Shown here one piece after another: positions 26,451-35,187 of a stretch of DNA of 64,000 nucleotides. The translations under genes were made by a program, and so were the position numbers. The notes beneath the pieces were generated by a model. That model was not told the DNA's origin and did no database searches. It saw only the letters and a list, made by a program, of their open reading frames with translations. Positions within the stretch are counted from its first letter, which is position 1. Each line of letters begins with the position of its first letter. Source of the DNA: Kribbella aluminosa (GTDB lineage: Bacteria > Actinomycetota > Actinomycetes > Propionibacteriales > Kribbellaceae); the NCBI RefSeq assembly GCF_017876295.1, contig NZ_JAGINT010000001.1:558001-622000 (forward strand). The letters run 5' to 3'.

Positions 26451-26707
26451 CTCCAAGTCGAAGCTTGGGTCGTCCGGCCGCCTTGTGGGCGACTGGCCGA
26501 TCCCCCCGTCAGGGCGATAACCCCAATATTAGTTCGCCCTTAGAACGGAACCATGCGGAAGCCCCGGTGGTCCACAGCCTGGGACGGGGTGTTAGAAGCC
26601 GCCGCGGTCAGGTAGGGGTGGTCTCACCCTCCGCGAACGCCCGGTTGCGATCCGGAGTGAGAACCGGCAGGGTGGCGTCAACTGACTGCGACTTCAGGGA
26701 GTTTTCG

Positions 26708-27463
26708 ATGCGCCGACTGCTGGCCGGACTGCTGATGTTGCTGCTCCTCGGCAGCGTGGTCCCGAGCGCGTCCGCAGTCCCGTCACCGGTGCGCACCGCG
26801 ACGATCTCGAGCATTCGTACGACGGACGCGACCAAGGGCGTGATCACGGTCGTCGGCACACTGACGCCGGCGCCCGCGAACGGTACGCGGATCCCGCTGC
26901 ACCAGTGGATCCCGTCGCAGAAGCGCTGGCAGGAGATCGCGCACGGGTACTCGACCGGCAGCAGCGTGACGATCACCACGGTGCAGCCCGGGTCGATCCG
27001 GACGTACCGGATCGCGGTCGGGGCGCAGGCGCCGTACGCCGCGGCGCTGTCGCCGATGATCAGCTTCAAGCACTACGTGTGGCGGGGGCTGTTCACGAAG
27101 GGCTTGGCCGCGGTCGGCGGGGCCGGTCAGCCGCAGCTCAACGTCCTACCGCCGAAGGAAGGGCCGCGGCGGGCGGAGGCCGACCTGCTGGCGGACCAGG
27201 GCGGGTACGTCTGGGGTGAGGTCGACTCGACCGGCTGCCGGTACTCGCGGAACTGGCTCGGCAACCTGACCGACGGGCTGGTCCGGGTGTCGCTGCACAA
27301 CGGCACCACCGCGGTCACCTCGGTCCGGATGCAGCAGGAGACCGAGACCTGGCTGAACTACGACATCTCCGGCATCACCCGCCTCCGGCTGCAGCTCACG
27401 GACATCCGCTCCGGGTACGGCCCGTACGTCTCGATCTACTCCCTGCTGCTCTGTACGAACTAG
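26708..27463 (+). CDS. Secreted protein of unknown function
   Basis: About 251 residues beginning with a standard Sec signal peptide (MRRLLAGLLMLLLLGSVVPS, cleavage after ASA). A ~90-residue Ig-like beta domain follows (ISSIRTTDATKGVITVVGTLTP), then a C-terminal beta domain resembling a NPCBM-type module (WLNYDISGITRLRLQLTD) with two cysteines (GCRYS and LLLCTN) that could form a disulfide. ATG 26708 has AGGGAG upstream. It ends 10 bp before nuoA, so nuoA may be read from the same transcript. Confidence 0.75.
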   Translation: MRRLLAGLLMLLLLGSVVPSASAVPSPVRTATISSIRTTDATKGVITVVGTLTPAPANGTRIPLHQWIPSQKRWQEIAHGYSTGSSVTITTVQPGSIRTYRIAVGAQAPYAAALSPMISFKHYVWRGLFTKGLAAVGGAGQPQLNVLPPKEGPRRAEADLLADQGGYVWGEVDSTGCRYSRNWLGNLTDGLVRVSLHNGTTAVTSVRMQQETETWLNYDISGITRLRLQLTDIRSGYGPYVSIYSLLLCTN

Positions 27464-27473
27464 ACTCGCCCCC

Positions 27474-27830
27474 GTGTCGGACAGCTATGGTGTCGTCGCC
27501 GCGGTGGTCGCGCTCGGCCTGGTCGGGCTGATCGGTGCGTTCGCGCTGAACAAGGCGCTGACCGTCACGTATCCGACCGAGGGCAAGCTCAAGACGTACG
27601 AGTCCGGTGTCGACCCGGTCGGCGAGGGATGGGCACAGGTCCACATCCGGTACTACCTGTTCGCGTACCTGTACGTGATCTTCGCCGTCGACGCGATCTA
27701 CCTGTTCCCCTGGGCCACCATCTTCAACACCCTCGGCTTCGCCACCCTGATCGAAATGTTCGTCTTCCTGGCCTTCGTGGCGGTGGGCCTCCTCTACGCC
27801 TACCGCAAGGACGTCCTCCGCTGGACCTGA
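27474..27830 (+). CDS. nuoA: NADH-quinone oxidoreductase subunit A
   Basis: A 118-residue protein with three membrane helices. The conserved YPTEGKLKTYESGVDPVGEGWAQVHIRYYLFAYLYVIFAVDAIYLFPW carries the loop glutamate-serine-glycine-hallmark and the membrane acidic residues. GTG 27474 is 10 bp after the secreted protein. It is separated from nuoB by 9.5 kb of unrelated genes, unlike the usual nuoA-nuoB order. The end overlaps the convergent cyclodeaminase-like gene by 31 nt. Confidence 0.93.
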   Translation: MSDSYGVVAAVVALGLVGLIGAFALNKALTVTYPTEGKLKTYESGVDPVGEGWAQVHIRYYLFAYLYVIFAVDAIYLFPWATIFNTLGFATLIEMFVFLAFVAVGLLYAYRKDVLRWT

Positions 27831-28729
27831 GCCAGTGCGGCGGCGATGGCCCAGTCCTGGGCTCCCACGCCGACGGACTTGAAGACGGTTCGGCCGGTTG
27901 AATGCGGTGGGTTCGAGAGGGCTGGGCCCAGTTCGATCAGGTCGGCCGTGGTGATGGTGCCCGACTCGACGGCGTCGATGATCTCGCCGGATTCTTCGAG
28001 GGCGGCTTCGCGCTGGTCGACGAGGACCGTGCTGTTGGTGAAGAGGTCGCGGGGGAGTTCGCGCATGGTGGGGCGGAAGGCGCCGATGGCGTTCACGTGG
28101 ACGGTTTCGGGAAGGGCGTCCGCGGTGAAGAGCGGCGTCGCGGACGAGGTGGCGCAGCAGATGATGTGCGGCGTGGCGATCGAGGCGTCGAGGTCCGTGG
28201 TCGGGGTGAAGCGGACGCCGGGGAACTCGGCTGCCAGGGTCTGAGCCAGCGCGGTCGCGCGGTCGGCGGAGCGCCCGGTGATCGTGACGTCCGCGATCGG
28301 GCGTACGGCGAGGACCGCGCGGACCTGGTCGGGGGCCTGGGCGCCGGTGCCGATGACCGTCAGGCGGGTGGCGTCGGCGGGTGCGAGCAGGTCGGTCGCG
28401 ACGCCGACCACCGCGCCGGTCCGGAGCGTCGTGATCGAGCTGCCCTCGGCGACCAGCTGTTCGCCGTCGCCGGTCCAGATCACGGTCGCGCGGATCGCCG
28501 GCACCTGGTCGAGCGCGATCCCGATCTTCTTCACCACCGCGGTCCCGGTCGGCGGGTGGTACGCCGACATCACCAGCACCGCGCCGTCGCCGAAGATCTG
28601 CCGCGGCGGCAGCACGAAGTTCCCGGCCGCGAGCTCCCGGAACCCGTCCCGGACGGCATCGATCGCCGCACTCATCGGAACGGCCCGGCGGACATCTTCG
28701 GCGGAGAGCACGATCACCCGGCCGAGCAT
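27800..28729 (-). CDS. Ornithine cyclodeaminase/mu-crystallin family protein
   Basis: A 309-residue NAD(P)-dependent protein. VVKKIGIALDQVPAI is the conserved lysine strand, LTVIGTGAQAPDQVRAVLAV the Rossmann loop and VHVNAIGAFRPTMRELPRDLF the cofactor-contact region. The family includes ornithine cyclodeaminase, ketimine reductase and alanine dehydrogenase; the reaction here is undetermined. ATG 28729 is the start, divergent from the beta-lactamase-like gene 32 bp away. Confidence 0.88.
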   Translation of the reverse strand: MLGRVIVLSAEDVRRAVPMSAAIDAVRDGFRELAAGNFVLPPRQIFGDGAVLVMSAYHPPTGTAVVKKIGIALDQVPAIRATVIWTGDGEQLVAEGSSITTLRTGAVVGVATDLLAPADATRLTVIGTGAQAPDQVRAVLAVRPIADVTITGRSADRATALAQTLAAEFPGVRFTPTTDLDASIATPHIICCATSSATPLFTADALPETVHVNAIGAFRPTMRELPRDLFTNSTVLVDQREAALEESGEIIDAVESGTITTADLIELGPALSNPPHSTGRTVFKSVGVGAQDWAIAAALAQVQRRTSLR

Positions 28730-28761
28730 ATTCTGAATCCTCCGCCTACCAAGGAGCGCAC

Positions 28762-30111
28762 GTGCAGAGCTGGCTGGACGAGAACCTCACGGACCTGATC
28801 ACCAAGCACGGCGTCCCGGCGGCGTCGGTCGCGGTCCTGGCCGGCGGCGAGGTGAGTACGGCGGCCGCCGGCATCCTGAACCTCGACACCGGCGTCGAGG
28901 CCAGCACCGACTCGGTGTTCCAGATCGGGTCGATCACCAAGCTCTGGACCACCACGCTGATCATGCAGCTGGTTGCCGACGGCAAGCTGGACCTGGACCG
29001 GCCGGTCCGCGAGTACCTGCCCGAGTTCCGGCTCGCCGACGAGGCCGCCGCCGCGGTGATCACCCCGCGGCAGCTGCTGACGCACTCCAGCGGCTTCTCC
29101 GGCGACGCGTTCACGCCGACGTCCCGGGGCGACGACGCGGTCGAGCTGTTCGTCCGCGATGTACTGCCCGAGCTGCCGCAGGAGGTCCCGCCCGGCGCCG
29201 GGTTCTCGTACAACAACTCCGGCTTCGTCGTGCTCGGCCGGATCGCCGAGGTACTGCGGGGCGCGCCGTACCACCAGCTGATCCGCGAGCACATCGCCGT
29301 ACCGCTCGAGCTGGAGCACGTCGCGACGATCCCGGACGAGGCCCTGCTGTACCGCGCCGCGCTCGGGCATGTCGCGCCGAAGCCGGGTGAACCGGTGCAG
29401 GCGGCGCCGATGTGGAGCCTGGTGCACGCGATGGCGCCGGCCGGGTCGTTGCTGGCGATGAGCGCGGGCGATCTGCTGACGTTCGGCCGTGCGTACCTGG
29501 ACGCGACGCTGCTCGACCGGGCGACGATCGACCGGCTGTGGGAGCCGCAGATCGACGTACCGGCGATCGGCGGGTTCGCGCAGCAGTGGGGGCTCGGCTG
29601 GATGATCTTCGACCTCGACGGCGGCCGGCTCTACGGCCACGACGGCGGCACGATCGGCCAGTCGGCGTTCTTCCGGCTCGCCCCGGAGCACGGCGTCGCG
29701 GTCGTCCTGCTCACCAACGGCGGCGACACCGGCGCGCTGTACGACGAACTCGTCGGCCACGTCCTCCGCGAGACCACGGGGATCGAGCCGGCGGTCCGGC
29801 CGGTGCCGCCCGAGCAGCCGGTGCAGATCCCGGCGGAGCTGGTCACCGGGCGCTACACCGGCGTACTCACGCAGTCGACGATCACCGTCGAGGACGGGGA
29901 GTTCTGGGTGCTCGACGAGGCGGTCAGTGACGAGGCTCGGGCGCTGATGCCGGAGTCGCGGCGGATCAGGCTGGTCGGGCTCGACGAGTCCCGGTTGATC
30001 GCGGCCGAGCCGGAGCGTGGGGTGCACGAGGTGCTGGCGTTCCGGAGTCCGGTGGACGGTCGCGCCCGGTATCTGTTCCGGGGCGGCCGGCTGACGCCGC
30101 GGAGTAACTGA
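28762..30111 (+). CDS. Serine beta-lactamase-like hydrolase
   Basis: A 449-residue class C beta-lactamase/D-aminopeptidase fold protein. Seen are SITK (SxxK with catalytic Ser and Lys, about residue 58), YNN (YxN) at about 154 and HDGG (the KTG-equivalent) at about 294. A C-terminal ~100-residue beta domain follows, as in many esterase-type members. No signal peptide is visible, so a cytosolic esterase or peptidase is more likely than an exported beta-lactamase. GTG 28762 follows AAGGAG. Confidence 0.85.
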   Translation: MQSWLDENLTDLITKHGVPAASVAVLAGGEVSTAAAGILNLDTGVEASTDSVFQIGSITKLWTTTLIMQLVADGKLDLDRPVREYLPEFRLADEAAAAVITPRQLLTHSSGFSGDAFTPTSRGDDAVELFVRDVLPELPQEVPPGAGFSYNNSGFVVLGRIAEVLRGAPYHQLIREHIAVPLELEHVATIPDEALLYRAALGHVAPKPGEPVQAAPMWSLVHAMAPAGSLLAMSAGDLLTFGRAYLDATLLDRATIDRLWEPQIDVPAIGGFAQQWGLGWMIFDLDGGRLYGHDGGTIGQSAFFRLAPEHGVAVVLLTNGGDTGALYDELVGHVLRETTGIEPAVRPVPPEQPVQIPAELVTGRYTGVLTQSTITVEDGEFWVLDEAVSDEARALMPESRRIRLVGLDESRLIAAEPERGVHEVLAFRSPVDGRARYLFRGGRLTPRSN

Positions 30112-30280
30112 GAGTTATTGCAGTTTCTGTTGCCTGATCACCGTTTGTGCTTGCGCATGGCAACGAGCGTGAGATTCAAGCGTTCTGTTCAACGGAATGC
30201 GTACACGTGGTCGCCAAGCGCAGGGTCGCGAGCTATGGTGATTACTCGGGGGAACGGGGCGAGCACGTGGTGGTGAGGCT

Positions 30281-30502
30281 ATGTCGTGGCAACTGTGGGT
30301 AGTGATCGGCGTAGCCGCGGTCGGGCTGATGCTCTTGGCCGCGGCGCGGATGCGGCGCGCCCGCAAGATCTTCGACGACATCACCGAACCCGAACGTCCT
30401 GAGGTCGACCGGCTCGACGATGCCGAGCCGGACGCCGATGAGCTGGCCCGCGCCCGGGCCCGGCACATCCCTCACGACCCGGGCCACCGCCGCCACGGCT
30501 GA
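30281..30502 (+). CDS. Small single-pass membrane protein
   Basis: A 73-residue protein: one N-terminal helix (LWVVIGVAAVGLMLLAAARM), a basic stop-transfer patch (RMRRARK) and an acidic cytosolic tail ending in HIPHDPGHRRHG. Not recognised. ATG 30281 follows GTGAGG. The preceding 165 bp gap (30116-30280) holds only a possible TATGGT -10 at about 30234. The last codons run into a 21-bp tandem repeat. Confidence 0.6.
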   Translation: MSWQLWVVIGVAAVGLMLLAAARMRRARKIFDDITEPERPEVDRLDDAEPDADELARARARHIPHDPGHRRHG

Positions 30503-30556
30503 GGCCACCGCCGCGACGGCTGAGGCCTCCGCCGCGACGGCTGAGGCCTCCGCCAG
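30484..30556. repeat. 21-bp tandem repeat, 3.5 copies
   Basis: Units at 30484-30504, 30505-30525 and 30526-30546, then a partial one, share CCNCCGCCGCNACGGCTGAGG. The array overlaps the end of the small membrane protein gene and fills the space before the convergent LAL regulator gene. Confidence 0.9.
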
Positions 30557-30563
30557 CGGCGGG

Positions 30564-33482
30564 TTAGGCGTCGTCCAGGAGGCCGTCGCGGCGTGCTACC
30601 GCTGCCGCTTCGGTCCGTGAGCGGACGCCGAGCTTGGCGAGGATGTTCGAGACGTGCACGCTGACGGTCTTCTCGCTGATGTACAGCTCTCGCGCCAACT
30701 GCCGGTTCGTCCGGCCCTCGGCGAGCAACCGCAGTACTTCGGTCTCCCGCGACGTCAGCGCACTCGGGCCGTGGGAATCGCCGCCACCCGCCTCCTCCAC
30801 CAGCGGCCGCGCGCTCAACTCCCGGCCGACCTCGGCGGCCAGCGTGGCCTGCTCGTTGGCCTCGGCGACCCGCCCCGCGGCACGCAGCGCGGCCGACAAC
30901 CGGACCCGCGACCACGCCTGCTCGAACACATACCCGTACCCGAACGCGTCCGTCGTCCGTTGCCACGCGGCCACATGCTCCTCGGGCGTCGGCGCGTCCA
31001 CACCCGCCAGCCAGCGCAGCCGGTCCCACTCCGACTCCAGCCGGGCCAGCCACGCGAGCCCTTCGACACCCATCAACCGCCCAGGCGGCAGCCCCTTCTC
31101 CGAGGTCGCCTGACCGAGTGACAGCAGCTCCGCCCCGCGCTCGACCAGCTCCGCGGCGGCCGACGGCTCGCCGACCGCGCGGTGACACAGCAGCTGCAAC
31201 CCGAGCGTCGCGAACCGGATCCGCCCGAGGAACCACTCGGTCTGGAACACGTCCGCACACAGCGTGGTCACGTCCGCGATCAGCTTCTCCGCCACGGCCG
31301 GCTTGTCGAGCGCGCGGTACGCGTCCACGGCCGGCTGCAGCCCGATGATCGGCAGCATGATGTCCAGGTCCCACCACTTCCGGGACATCTCGAACTCCTC
31401 CGCGACCGCGGTGTCGCCGCGCCCACCGCGGACCGAGAACTCCACCGCCCGCAGCGCCGCCCCGGCCGCCGACGGCGTCATCGCGTCCGTCCGCGCGGTC
31501 GCCGACGCGTCGTCCCACTCGCCGAGCATGAACTGGGTCAGCGCCAGCATCCGCCGCGCGTCGAACCCGTACGCCGCCCATTGCCGCCCGAGCTCACCGG
31601 CCCGCTTGGTCGCGAACGACAGCGCCGACTTCGCGTTCAATAGATCGCCCTGCTCGTACCGTGTCGAGCCGAGCAGGAACCGGCTCCGGACCTCAGCGGC
31701 CGGGTCGCCGGTGAGCTGCGCCCGGACGGCGGCCTCCTCGAGCTGTTTCGCCGCGGTCTCCGGATCGCCGGCCCGCCGCCGCAGCTGGGCCAGCGTGATG
31801 CCGGCGTCGCTGGCCGCGGACTCCTGCCCGGCCTCGCGGGCGATCTCCAGCGCCTTGTGTGCCCAGCGTTCTGCCTCCATCGGGCGGCCGAGCGCGTCCG
31901 AGACCCGTGCGTACAGCGAAGCGACCTGCGCCTTGAAGACGCTGGACGGTTCGTCGCCGACCAGTTTCAGCGCCTGCGAGACAGCCTCGTTGGACTCCTT
32001 GTCCTTGTCGATGATCAGTGCGATGTCCGCCAGCGGCAGCAGCAACTCGGCGCGCTGCCGATTCGGCGCGTCGGGCGGCAGCTCGGCCAGCGCCTTCCGG
32101 AGCAGCTTGAGCCCGCGCAGGTGCTGTGACGACAGAGTCGCGGCAGTCGCGGTGTCGACGATCAGCCAGGTCTTGTCGACTGTGCTCGTCGGCGCCGCGT
32201 TCGGGAACAGCTCGAGCGCCATCTCGTAGTGCTTCAGCGCCTCCTGCGGCGCGGCGACCGACAGCGCCTCCTGCCCGGCCCGGACCCGTGCCTCGAAGGC
32301 CGTCGCCAGATCGTGCGACCGGGTGGCGTGCCCGGCCAGCTCGGCGGCGGTGCCCGCGACGGTCTGGTTCTCCAGGGCCTGCACGTACGCCGCGTGCTCG
32401 CGGACGCGCTCGCCCGGCAGCAGGTCGTCGTACACGGCCTCGGCGAGCAGCGCGTGGCGGAAGTAGTACCGATCGCTGGTCGGTACGTCGATGATGTGGG
32501 CGTCGATCAGCTCCCGCAGGGCGTCGTCGAGCTCGCGGTCCGGGAGCTTCGCGACCGCGGTGAGCAGCGTGTGCGGGACGCGACGCCCGGCGACCGCGAT
32601 CACCCGGGCCACCTGGCGGGCGTGGTCGGACAGCGGGTCGAGCCGGACCAGCAGCACGTCGGCGAGATCCGGCGGCACGCCGTCGTTGTCGCCCATCGAG
32701 GCCGCGGCGGCCAGCTCCTCGGTGAAGAACGCGTTGCCGCCGGCCCGCTCGAGGATCCGGCGCTCCTCCTCCGCGGGCAGCGTGGTGGTCAGCAGCGAGT
32801 GCAGCAGCGTCCGGGCCTCGTCGGCGTCGAGCGGCGGCAGGTTGACCCGGCGTACCCGTGGATTCCGCGACCACTCGGCGATCGGGCGGCGGAGCGGGTG
32901 CCGGCGGTGCAGGTCGTCGCTGCGGTACGACACCACGAGGGCCAGGCGCTGCGAAGTCAGCCGGGTGATCAGGAAACCGATCAGGTCCCGGGTCGAGTCG
33001 TCGGCCCAGTGCGCGTCCTCGATGATCACCAGTAGCGGCTCGCTCGTGGCGAGGGCGGTGAACGCGCCGAGCACCGCGTCGAACAGCGCGGCCCGGTCCA
33101 GCTGGCCCTCCTGCGGCGCGGGCTGGGCGCCGAGCAGGCGGTGCGCGGGCAGCAGGCGGCCGATCGCCGGGAAGTTCGTCAGCACGCCGTCGACCAGGTC
33201 CGGGCGGTCGCCGGCCAGCCGGCCGAAGATCTCCGAGAACGGCTGGTACGGCAGGCCGGCGTCGCCGAAGTCGGTGCAGTGCCCGACGAGGACGCCGAAA
33301 CCGCGCTCGTGTGCACCGGTGGCGACCTCGTCCAGCATCCGGGTCTTGCCGACGCCCGCGTCGCCGGACAGCAGCACGGCACCGGCGCGGCGCGTCTTCG
33401 CGTCGTCCACGGCGCTGAGCAGGGCGGCCATCTCGGACGAGCGGCCGACGAGAGGTGTCGAATTCCAGGGCACGTCGTCCAT
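30564..33482 (-). CDS. LAL-type LuxR-family regulator with N-terminal ATPase
   Basis: A ~972-residue STAND-type regulator. The Walker A motif is [11 protein letters not shown] (about residue 42), Walker B is [17 protein letters not shown], and a long TPR-like helical region fills residues ~400-890. The C-terminal LuxR helix-turn-helix is [58 protein letters not shown] start at ATG 33482 ([14 protein letters not shown]), where homology begins; the in-frame extension upstream is made of 12-bp repeats and is not convincing as protein. Family members integrate an unknown ligand and ATP. Its targets may include the small peptide genes just upstream. Confidence 0.88.
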   Translation of the reverse strand: MDDVPWNSTPLVGRSSEMAALLSAVDDAKTRRAGAVLLSGDAGVGKTRMLDEVATGAHERGFGVLVGHCTDFGDAGLPYQPFSEIFGRLAGDRPDLVDGVLTNFPAIGRLLPAHRLLGAQPAPQEGQLDRAALFDAVLGAFTALATSEPLLVIIEDAHWADDSTRDLIGFLITRLTSQRLALVVSYRSDDLHRRHPLRRPIAEWSRNPRVRRVNLPPLDADEARTLLHSLLTTTLPAEEERRILERAGGNAFFTEELAAAASMGDNDGVPPDLADVLLVRLDPLSDHARQVARVIAVAGRRVPHTLLTAVAKLPDRELDDALRELIDAHIIDVPTSDRYYFRHALLAEAVYDDLLPGERVREHAAYVQALENQTVAGTAAELAGHATRSHDLATAFEARVRAGQEALSVAAPQEALKHYEMALELFPNAAPTSTVDKTWLIVDTATAATLSSQHLRGLKLLRKALAELPPDAPNRQRAELLLPLADIALIIDKDKESNEAVSQALKLVGDEPSSVFKAQVASLYARVSDALGRPMEAERWAHKALEIAREAGQESAASDAGITLAQLRRRAGDPETAAKQLEEAAVRAQLTGDPAAEVRSRFLLGSTRYEQGDLLNAKSALSFATKRAGELGRQWAAYGFDARRMLALTQFMLGEWDDASATARTDAMTPSAAGAALRAVEFSVRGGRGDTAVAEEFEMSRKWWDLDIMLPIIGLQPAVDAYRALDKPAVAEKLIADVTTLCADVFQTEWFLGRIRFATLGLQLLCHRAVGEPSAAAELVERGAELLSLGQATSEKGLPPGRLMGVEGLAWLARLESEWDRLRWLAGVDAPTPEEHVAAWQRTTDAFGYGYVFEQAWSRVRLSAALRAAGRVAEANEQATLAAEVGRELSARPLVEEAGGGDSHGPSALTSRETEVLRLLAEGRTNRQLARELYISEKTVSVHVSNILAKLGVRSRTEAAAVARRDGLLDDA

Positions 33483-33552
33483 CTTCGCCCCTGGCGCCGA
33501 CACAAATCGACGGCATCCCGTTCCGTGGGTTCTCCCAGCCGCAGAAGCCGGC

Positions 33553-33624
33553 CCGGAAGTAGGTCCGGAAACAGCACCGGAAACAGGTCCGGAAACAGGT
33601 CCGGAAACAGGTCCGGAAACAGGT
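33553..33624. repeat. 12-bp tandem repeat upstream of the LAL regulator
   Basis: CCGGAAACAGGT occurs four times exactly (33577-33624), preceded by two variant copies (CCGGAAGTAGGT at 33553 and CCGGAAACAGCA at 33565). It lies 70-140 bp upstream of the regulator's ATG. It may be a promoter-proximal binding array or a slippage-prone spacer. Confidence 0.92.
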
Positions 33625-33632
33625 ATGGAAAC

Positions 33633-33668
33633 GCCGTCCCTGATCGGGGTTTCTCGATCAGGGACGGC
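33633..33668 (-). terminator. 14-bp perfect hairpin after the small peptide operon
   Basis: GCCGTCCCTGATCG (33633-33646) pairs perfectly with 33655-33668 across an 8-nt loop, starting 12 bp after the stop of the peptide gene at 33680. Confidence 0.75.
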
Positions 33669-33679
33669 GGTCTCGGCGG

Positions 33680-33841
33680 TCATGCGACCGGACGGGGACG
33701 GAGGGCGTGCCGCGGCTTGGGCTGTGCGGCCTTCACCGTGCGCTCCCGGCGGTTCGCCGCCCGGTAGTCACGCTTGGCGCGCTCCAGGCGGTACGCCGCC
33801 TCCGCTCGCATCGAATCGGGGGTCAGTGGAACTGTGATCAT
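33680..33841 (-). CDS. Small basic peptide, AExxYRxER family, copy 1 (53 aa)
   Basis: Encodes a 53-residue protein with the core [20 protein letters not shown] and a basic tail ([20 protein letters not shown]). ATG 33841 is preceded by GGGAGG at a good distance. It is 13 bp downstream of copy 2, in an operon with it. The core Ala-Glu-x-x-Tyr-Arg-x-Glu-Arg is shared with copies 2 and 3. A single amphipathic, strongly basic helix is likely. No function is known to me. Confidence 0.72.
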   Translation of the reverse strand: MITVPLTPDSMRAEAAYRLERAKRDYRAANRRERTVKAAQPKPRHALRPRPVA

Positions 33842-33854
33842 GGTGTCCCTCCCT

Positions 33855-33983
33855 TCAGGCTTTCCGGCCGAGCAGGTGGCTGAGGGTCCGACGGCCCCGG
33901 TTGGTCCGGTGCTGGCGGAAGTCCCGGCTGAGGCGCTCCCTGCGGTAGTCAACCTCTGCCTTGACGGCTGCGTTGCTGAACAT
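33855..33983 (-). CDS. Small basic peptide, AExxYRxER family, copy 2 (42 aa)
   Basis: Encodes 42 residues with the core AAVKAEVDYRRERLSRDFRQ followed by a basic segment ending GRKA. ATG 33983 has GGAGG six bases upstream. It is the first gene of the unit that ends with copy 1. The promoter/leader at 34035-34073 resembles the one before copy 3. Too short for routine gene calling, but the strong ribosome binding site and sequence match to copy 3 support it. Confidence 0.7.
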   Translation of the reverse strand: MFSNAAVKAEVDYRRERLSRDFRQHRTNRGRRTLSHLLGRKA

Positions 33984-34034
33984 GTGTTCCTCCGGTGTTC
34001 TGTGCCGGCTCCTTGCCGACACCCTTAATCTGCT

Positions 34035-34073
34035 CGTCTGAGGTGACCCCGCACATCGGAACTCCTCCCTATC
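34035..34073 (-). promoter_or_regulatory. Conserved leader/promoter of peptide copy 2
   Basis: Reading toward the gene, ATAGGGAG, GATGTG, GGGTC and CCTCAGA occur in the same order and nearly the same spacing as in 34395-34434 upstream of copy 3. This ~40-bp block is conserved although the surrounding non-coding sequence is not. Confidence 0.6.
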
Positions 34074-34089
34074 CGCGGCCGGGACGGAC

Positions 34090-34119
34090 TCCTAGGTGCT
34101 CCTAGGGGGTCCTAGAACC
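34090..34119. repeat. Three 10-bp-phased TCCTAG repeats
   Basis: TCCTAGGTGC, TCCTAGGGGG and TCCTAGAACC follow one another exactly, one helical turn apart, just behind the leader of peptide copy 2. The spacing suggests a protein binding array. Confidence 0.7.
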
Positions 34120-34133
34120 CCTGAAACGACGGT

Positions 34134-34165
34134 GGCGCGGCCGGCTCCGAAGAGCCGGCCGCGCC
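34134..34165 (-). terminator. 14-bp perfect hairpin after peptide copy 3
   Basis: GGCGCGGCCGGCTC (34134-34147) pairs perfectly with 34152-34165 around the tetraloop CGAA, 35 bp after the stop of the peptide gene at 34201. Confidence 0.8.
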
Positions 34166-34200
34166 GTTGGGGGGAAGGGGGCTTGGGGGTGAACGTGCGG

Positions 34201-34356
34201 TCACATCGCGGGCCGGGCCCGCAATTCGGGCGCACAGGGCTGAGGCGGCCGCGGAACACGCTTGCGGAACCACAGGGGGCGCTGGAAGTCGCGACGGATC
34301 CGCTCCTGGCGATACTTCATCTCCGCCTGAACCGCGGCGGTCGAGTAAACGAACAT
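34201..34356 (-). CDS. Small basic peptide, AExxYRxER family, copy 3 (51 aa)
   Basis: Encodes 51 residues with the core TAAVQAEMKYRQERIRRDFQ, then a basic, proline-rich tail (RPLWFRKRVPRPPQP). The match to copy 2 includes the N-terminal MF, the A-V-x-A-E-x-x-Y-R-x-E-R core and R-D-F. ATG 34356 is preceded by GGAGGA. It forms its own unit with a conserved leader at 34395-34434 and a strong hairpin behind. Confidence 0.72.
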   Translation of the reverse strand: MFVYSTAAVQAEMKYRQERIRRDFQRPLWFRKRVPRPPQPCAPELRARPAM

Positions 34357-34394
34357 GATCTCCTCCGACTGCTCTCGCTGCTGAGAAAACAGTG

Positions 34395-34434
34395 CGTCTC
34401 TGAGGAGACCCGCCACATCAGCACAACTCCCTAT
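34395..34434 (-). promoter_or_regulatory. Conserved leader/promoter of peptide copy 3
   Basis: A ~40-bp block matching 34035-34073 at roughly four of five positions, with ATAGGGAG, GATGTG, GGGTC and CCTCAGA in order. It begins 39 bp upstream of the ATG of copy 3. Confidence 0.6.
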
Positions 34435-34485
34435 GCCCCCGGCAACTACCCCCTTAGACCCCTCGGACAGCCCTTGTGGCGCCGA

Positions 34486-35187
34486 TCAGCTGTTGTAGGT
34501 GAGGTTGAGTTCGTAGTGGGTGGGGTCGAGGAGTTCGTCGGCGTGTTCGGCGAACTGGTCGGTGGCGGTCCAGCTCGTGCGGGTGGTGTGCAGGAACCAG
34601 GTGTTGTGCGGGCGGCCCAGGTGGCCCGCCTCGACGGGGGTGAGGACACGGCCGCGGAGGCGTTGTTCGCAGTGGTCGAGGTACAGGCCGGCGCGGTTCA
34701 GCGTGCCGCTGATCGAGCCGTTGTGCAGCCCGCGTTCGGGCAGATCCCGAAGCTTCTCGAGCGCGGGGATCTGGCTCCGCTCGAGCGAGATCGCCGTACC
34801 GTCCGTCAGCTGCCGGACGCGTTCGATCACCACGAACGACGACGACCCGAGCCCGAGCCGCGCGGCCAGCACCGGGTCCTCCTCCAGCTCGATCCGGACC
34901 GTCCGCATCCGCGTCTCGACACCCTGTTCGGAAAGCGCATGCGTCCACCCGAGCCGCCCGTCCAGCGGCCGCCCGTCGAACAGCACGTACGAACCCTTCC
35001 CGGTCCGCGTCGCGATCAGCTCGTCCTCGGCGAGTACGGCGAGCGCCGCGCGAACCGTGTTCCGGCTGACGGCGAACCGCCGCGCCAGCTCCACCTCACC
35101 GGGCAGCTGTGTACCCGGCCGTACGATGCCGGACTTGATCTCGCGCGCCAGCACCCGCGCCACCCGCTCGTGCTTGAGCCGGATCAT
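34486..35187 (-). CDS. GntR-family regulator (HutC/UTRA type)
   Basis: A 233-residue protein. The N-terminal winged helix is typical: ARVLAREIKSGIVRPGTQLPGEVELARRFAVSRNTVRAALAVLAEDELIATRTGKGSYV. The remainder is a UTRA ligand domain (VIERVRQLTDGTAISLERSQIP). ATG 35187 overlaps the stop of the hydrolase gene (ATGA). It likely controls the permease/hydrolase operon of which it is the last gene. Confidence 0.9.
   Translation of the reverse strand: MIRLKHERVARVLAREIKSGIVRPGTQLPGEVELARRFAVSRNTVRAALAVLAEDELIATRTGKGSYVLFDGRPLDGRLGWTHALSEQGVETRMRTVRIELEEDPVLAARLGLGSSSFVVIERVRQLTDGTAISLERSQIPALEKLRDLPERGLHNGSISGTLNRAGLYLDHCEQRLRGRVLTPVEAGHLGRPHNTWFLHTTRTSWTATDQFAEHADELLDPTHYELNLTYNS

Noticed and set aside
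26457..26707. Search for a riboswitch between korA and the secreted protein gene
   Set aside because: Only a short GGGCGA/TCGCCC inverted pair around an A/T-rich stretch (26514-26545) is visible; no known riboswitch pattern.
33483..33683. N-terminal extension of the LAL regulator encoded by the 12-bp repeats (PVSG repeats)
   Set aside because: Family homology begins at ATG 33482; the repeats and a perfect hairpin in the same stretch suggest non-coding DNA.
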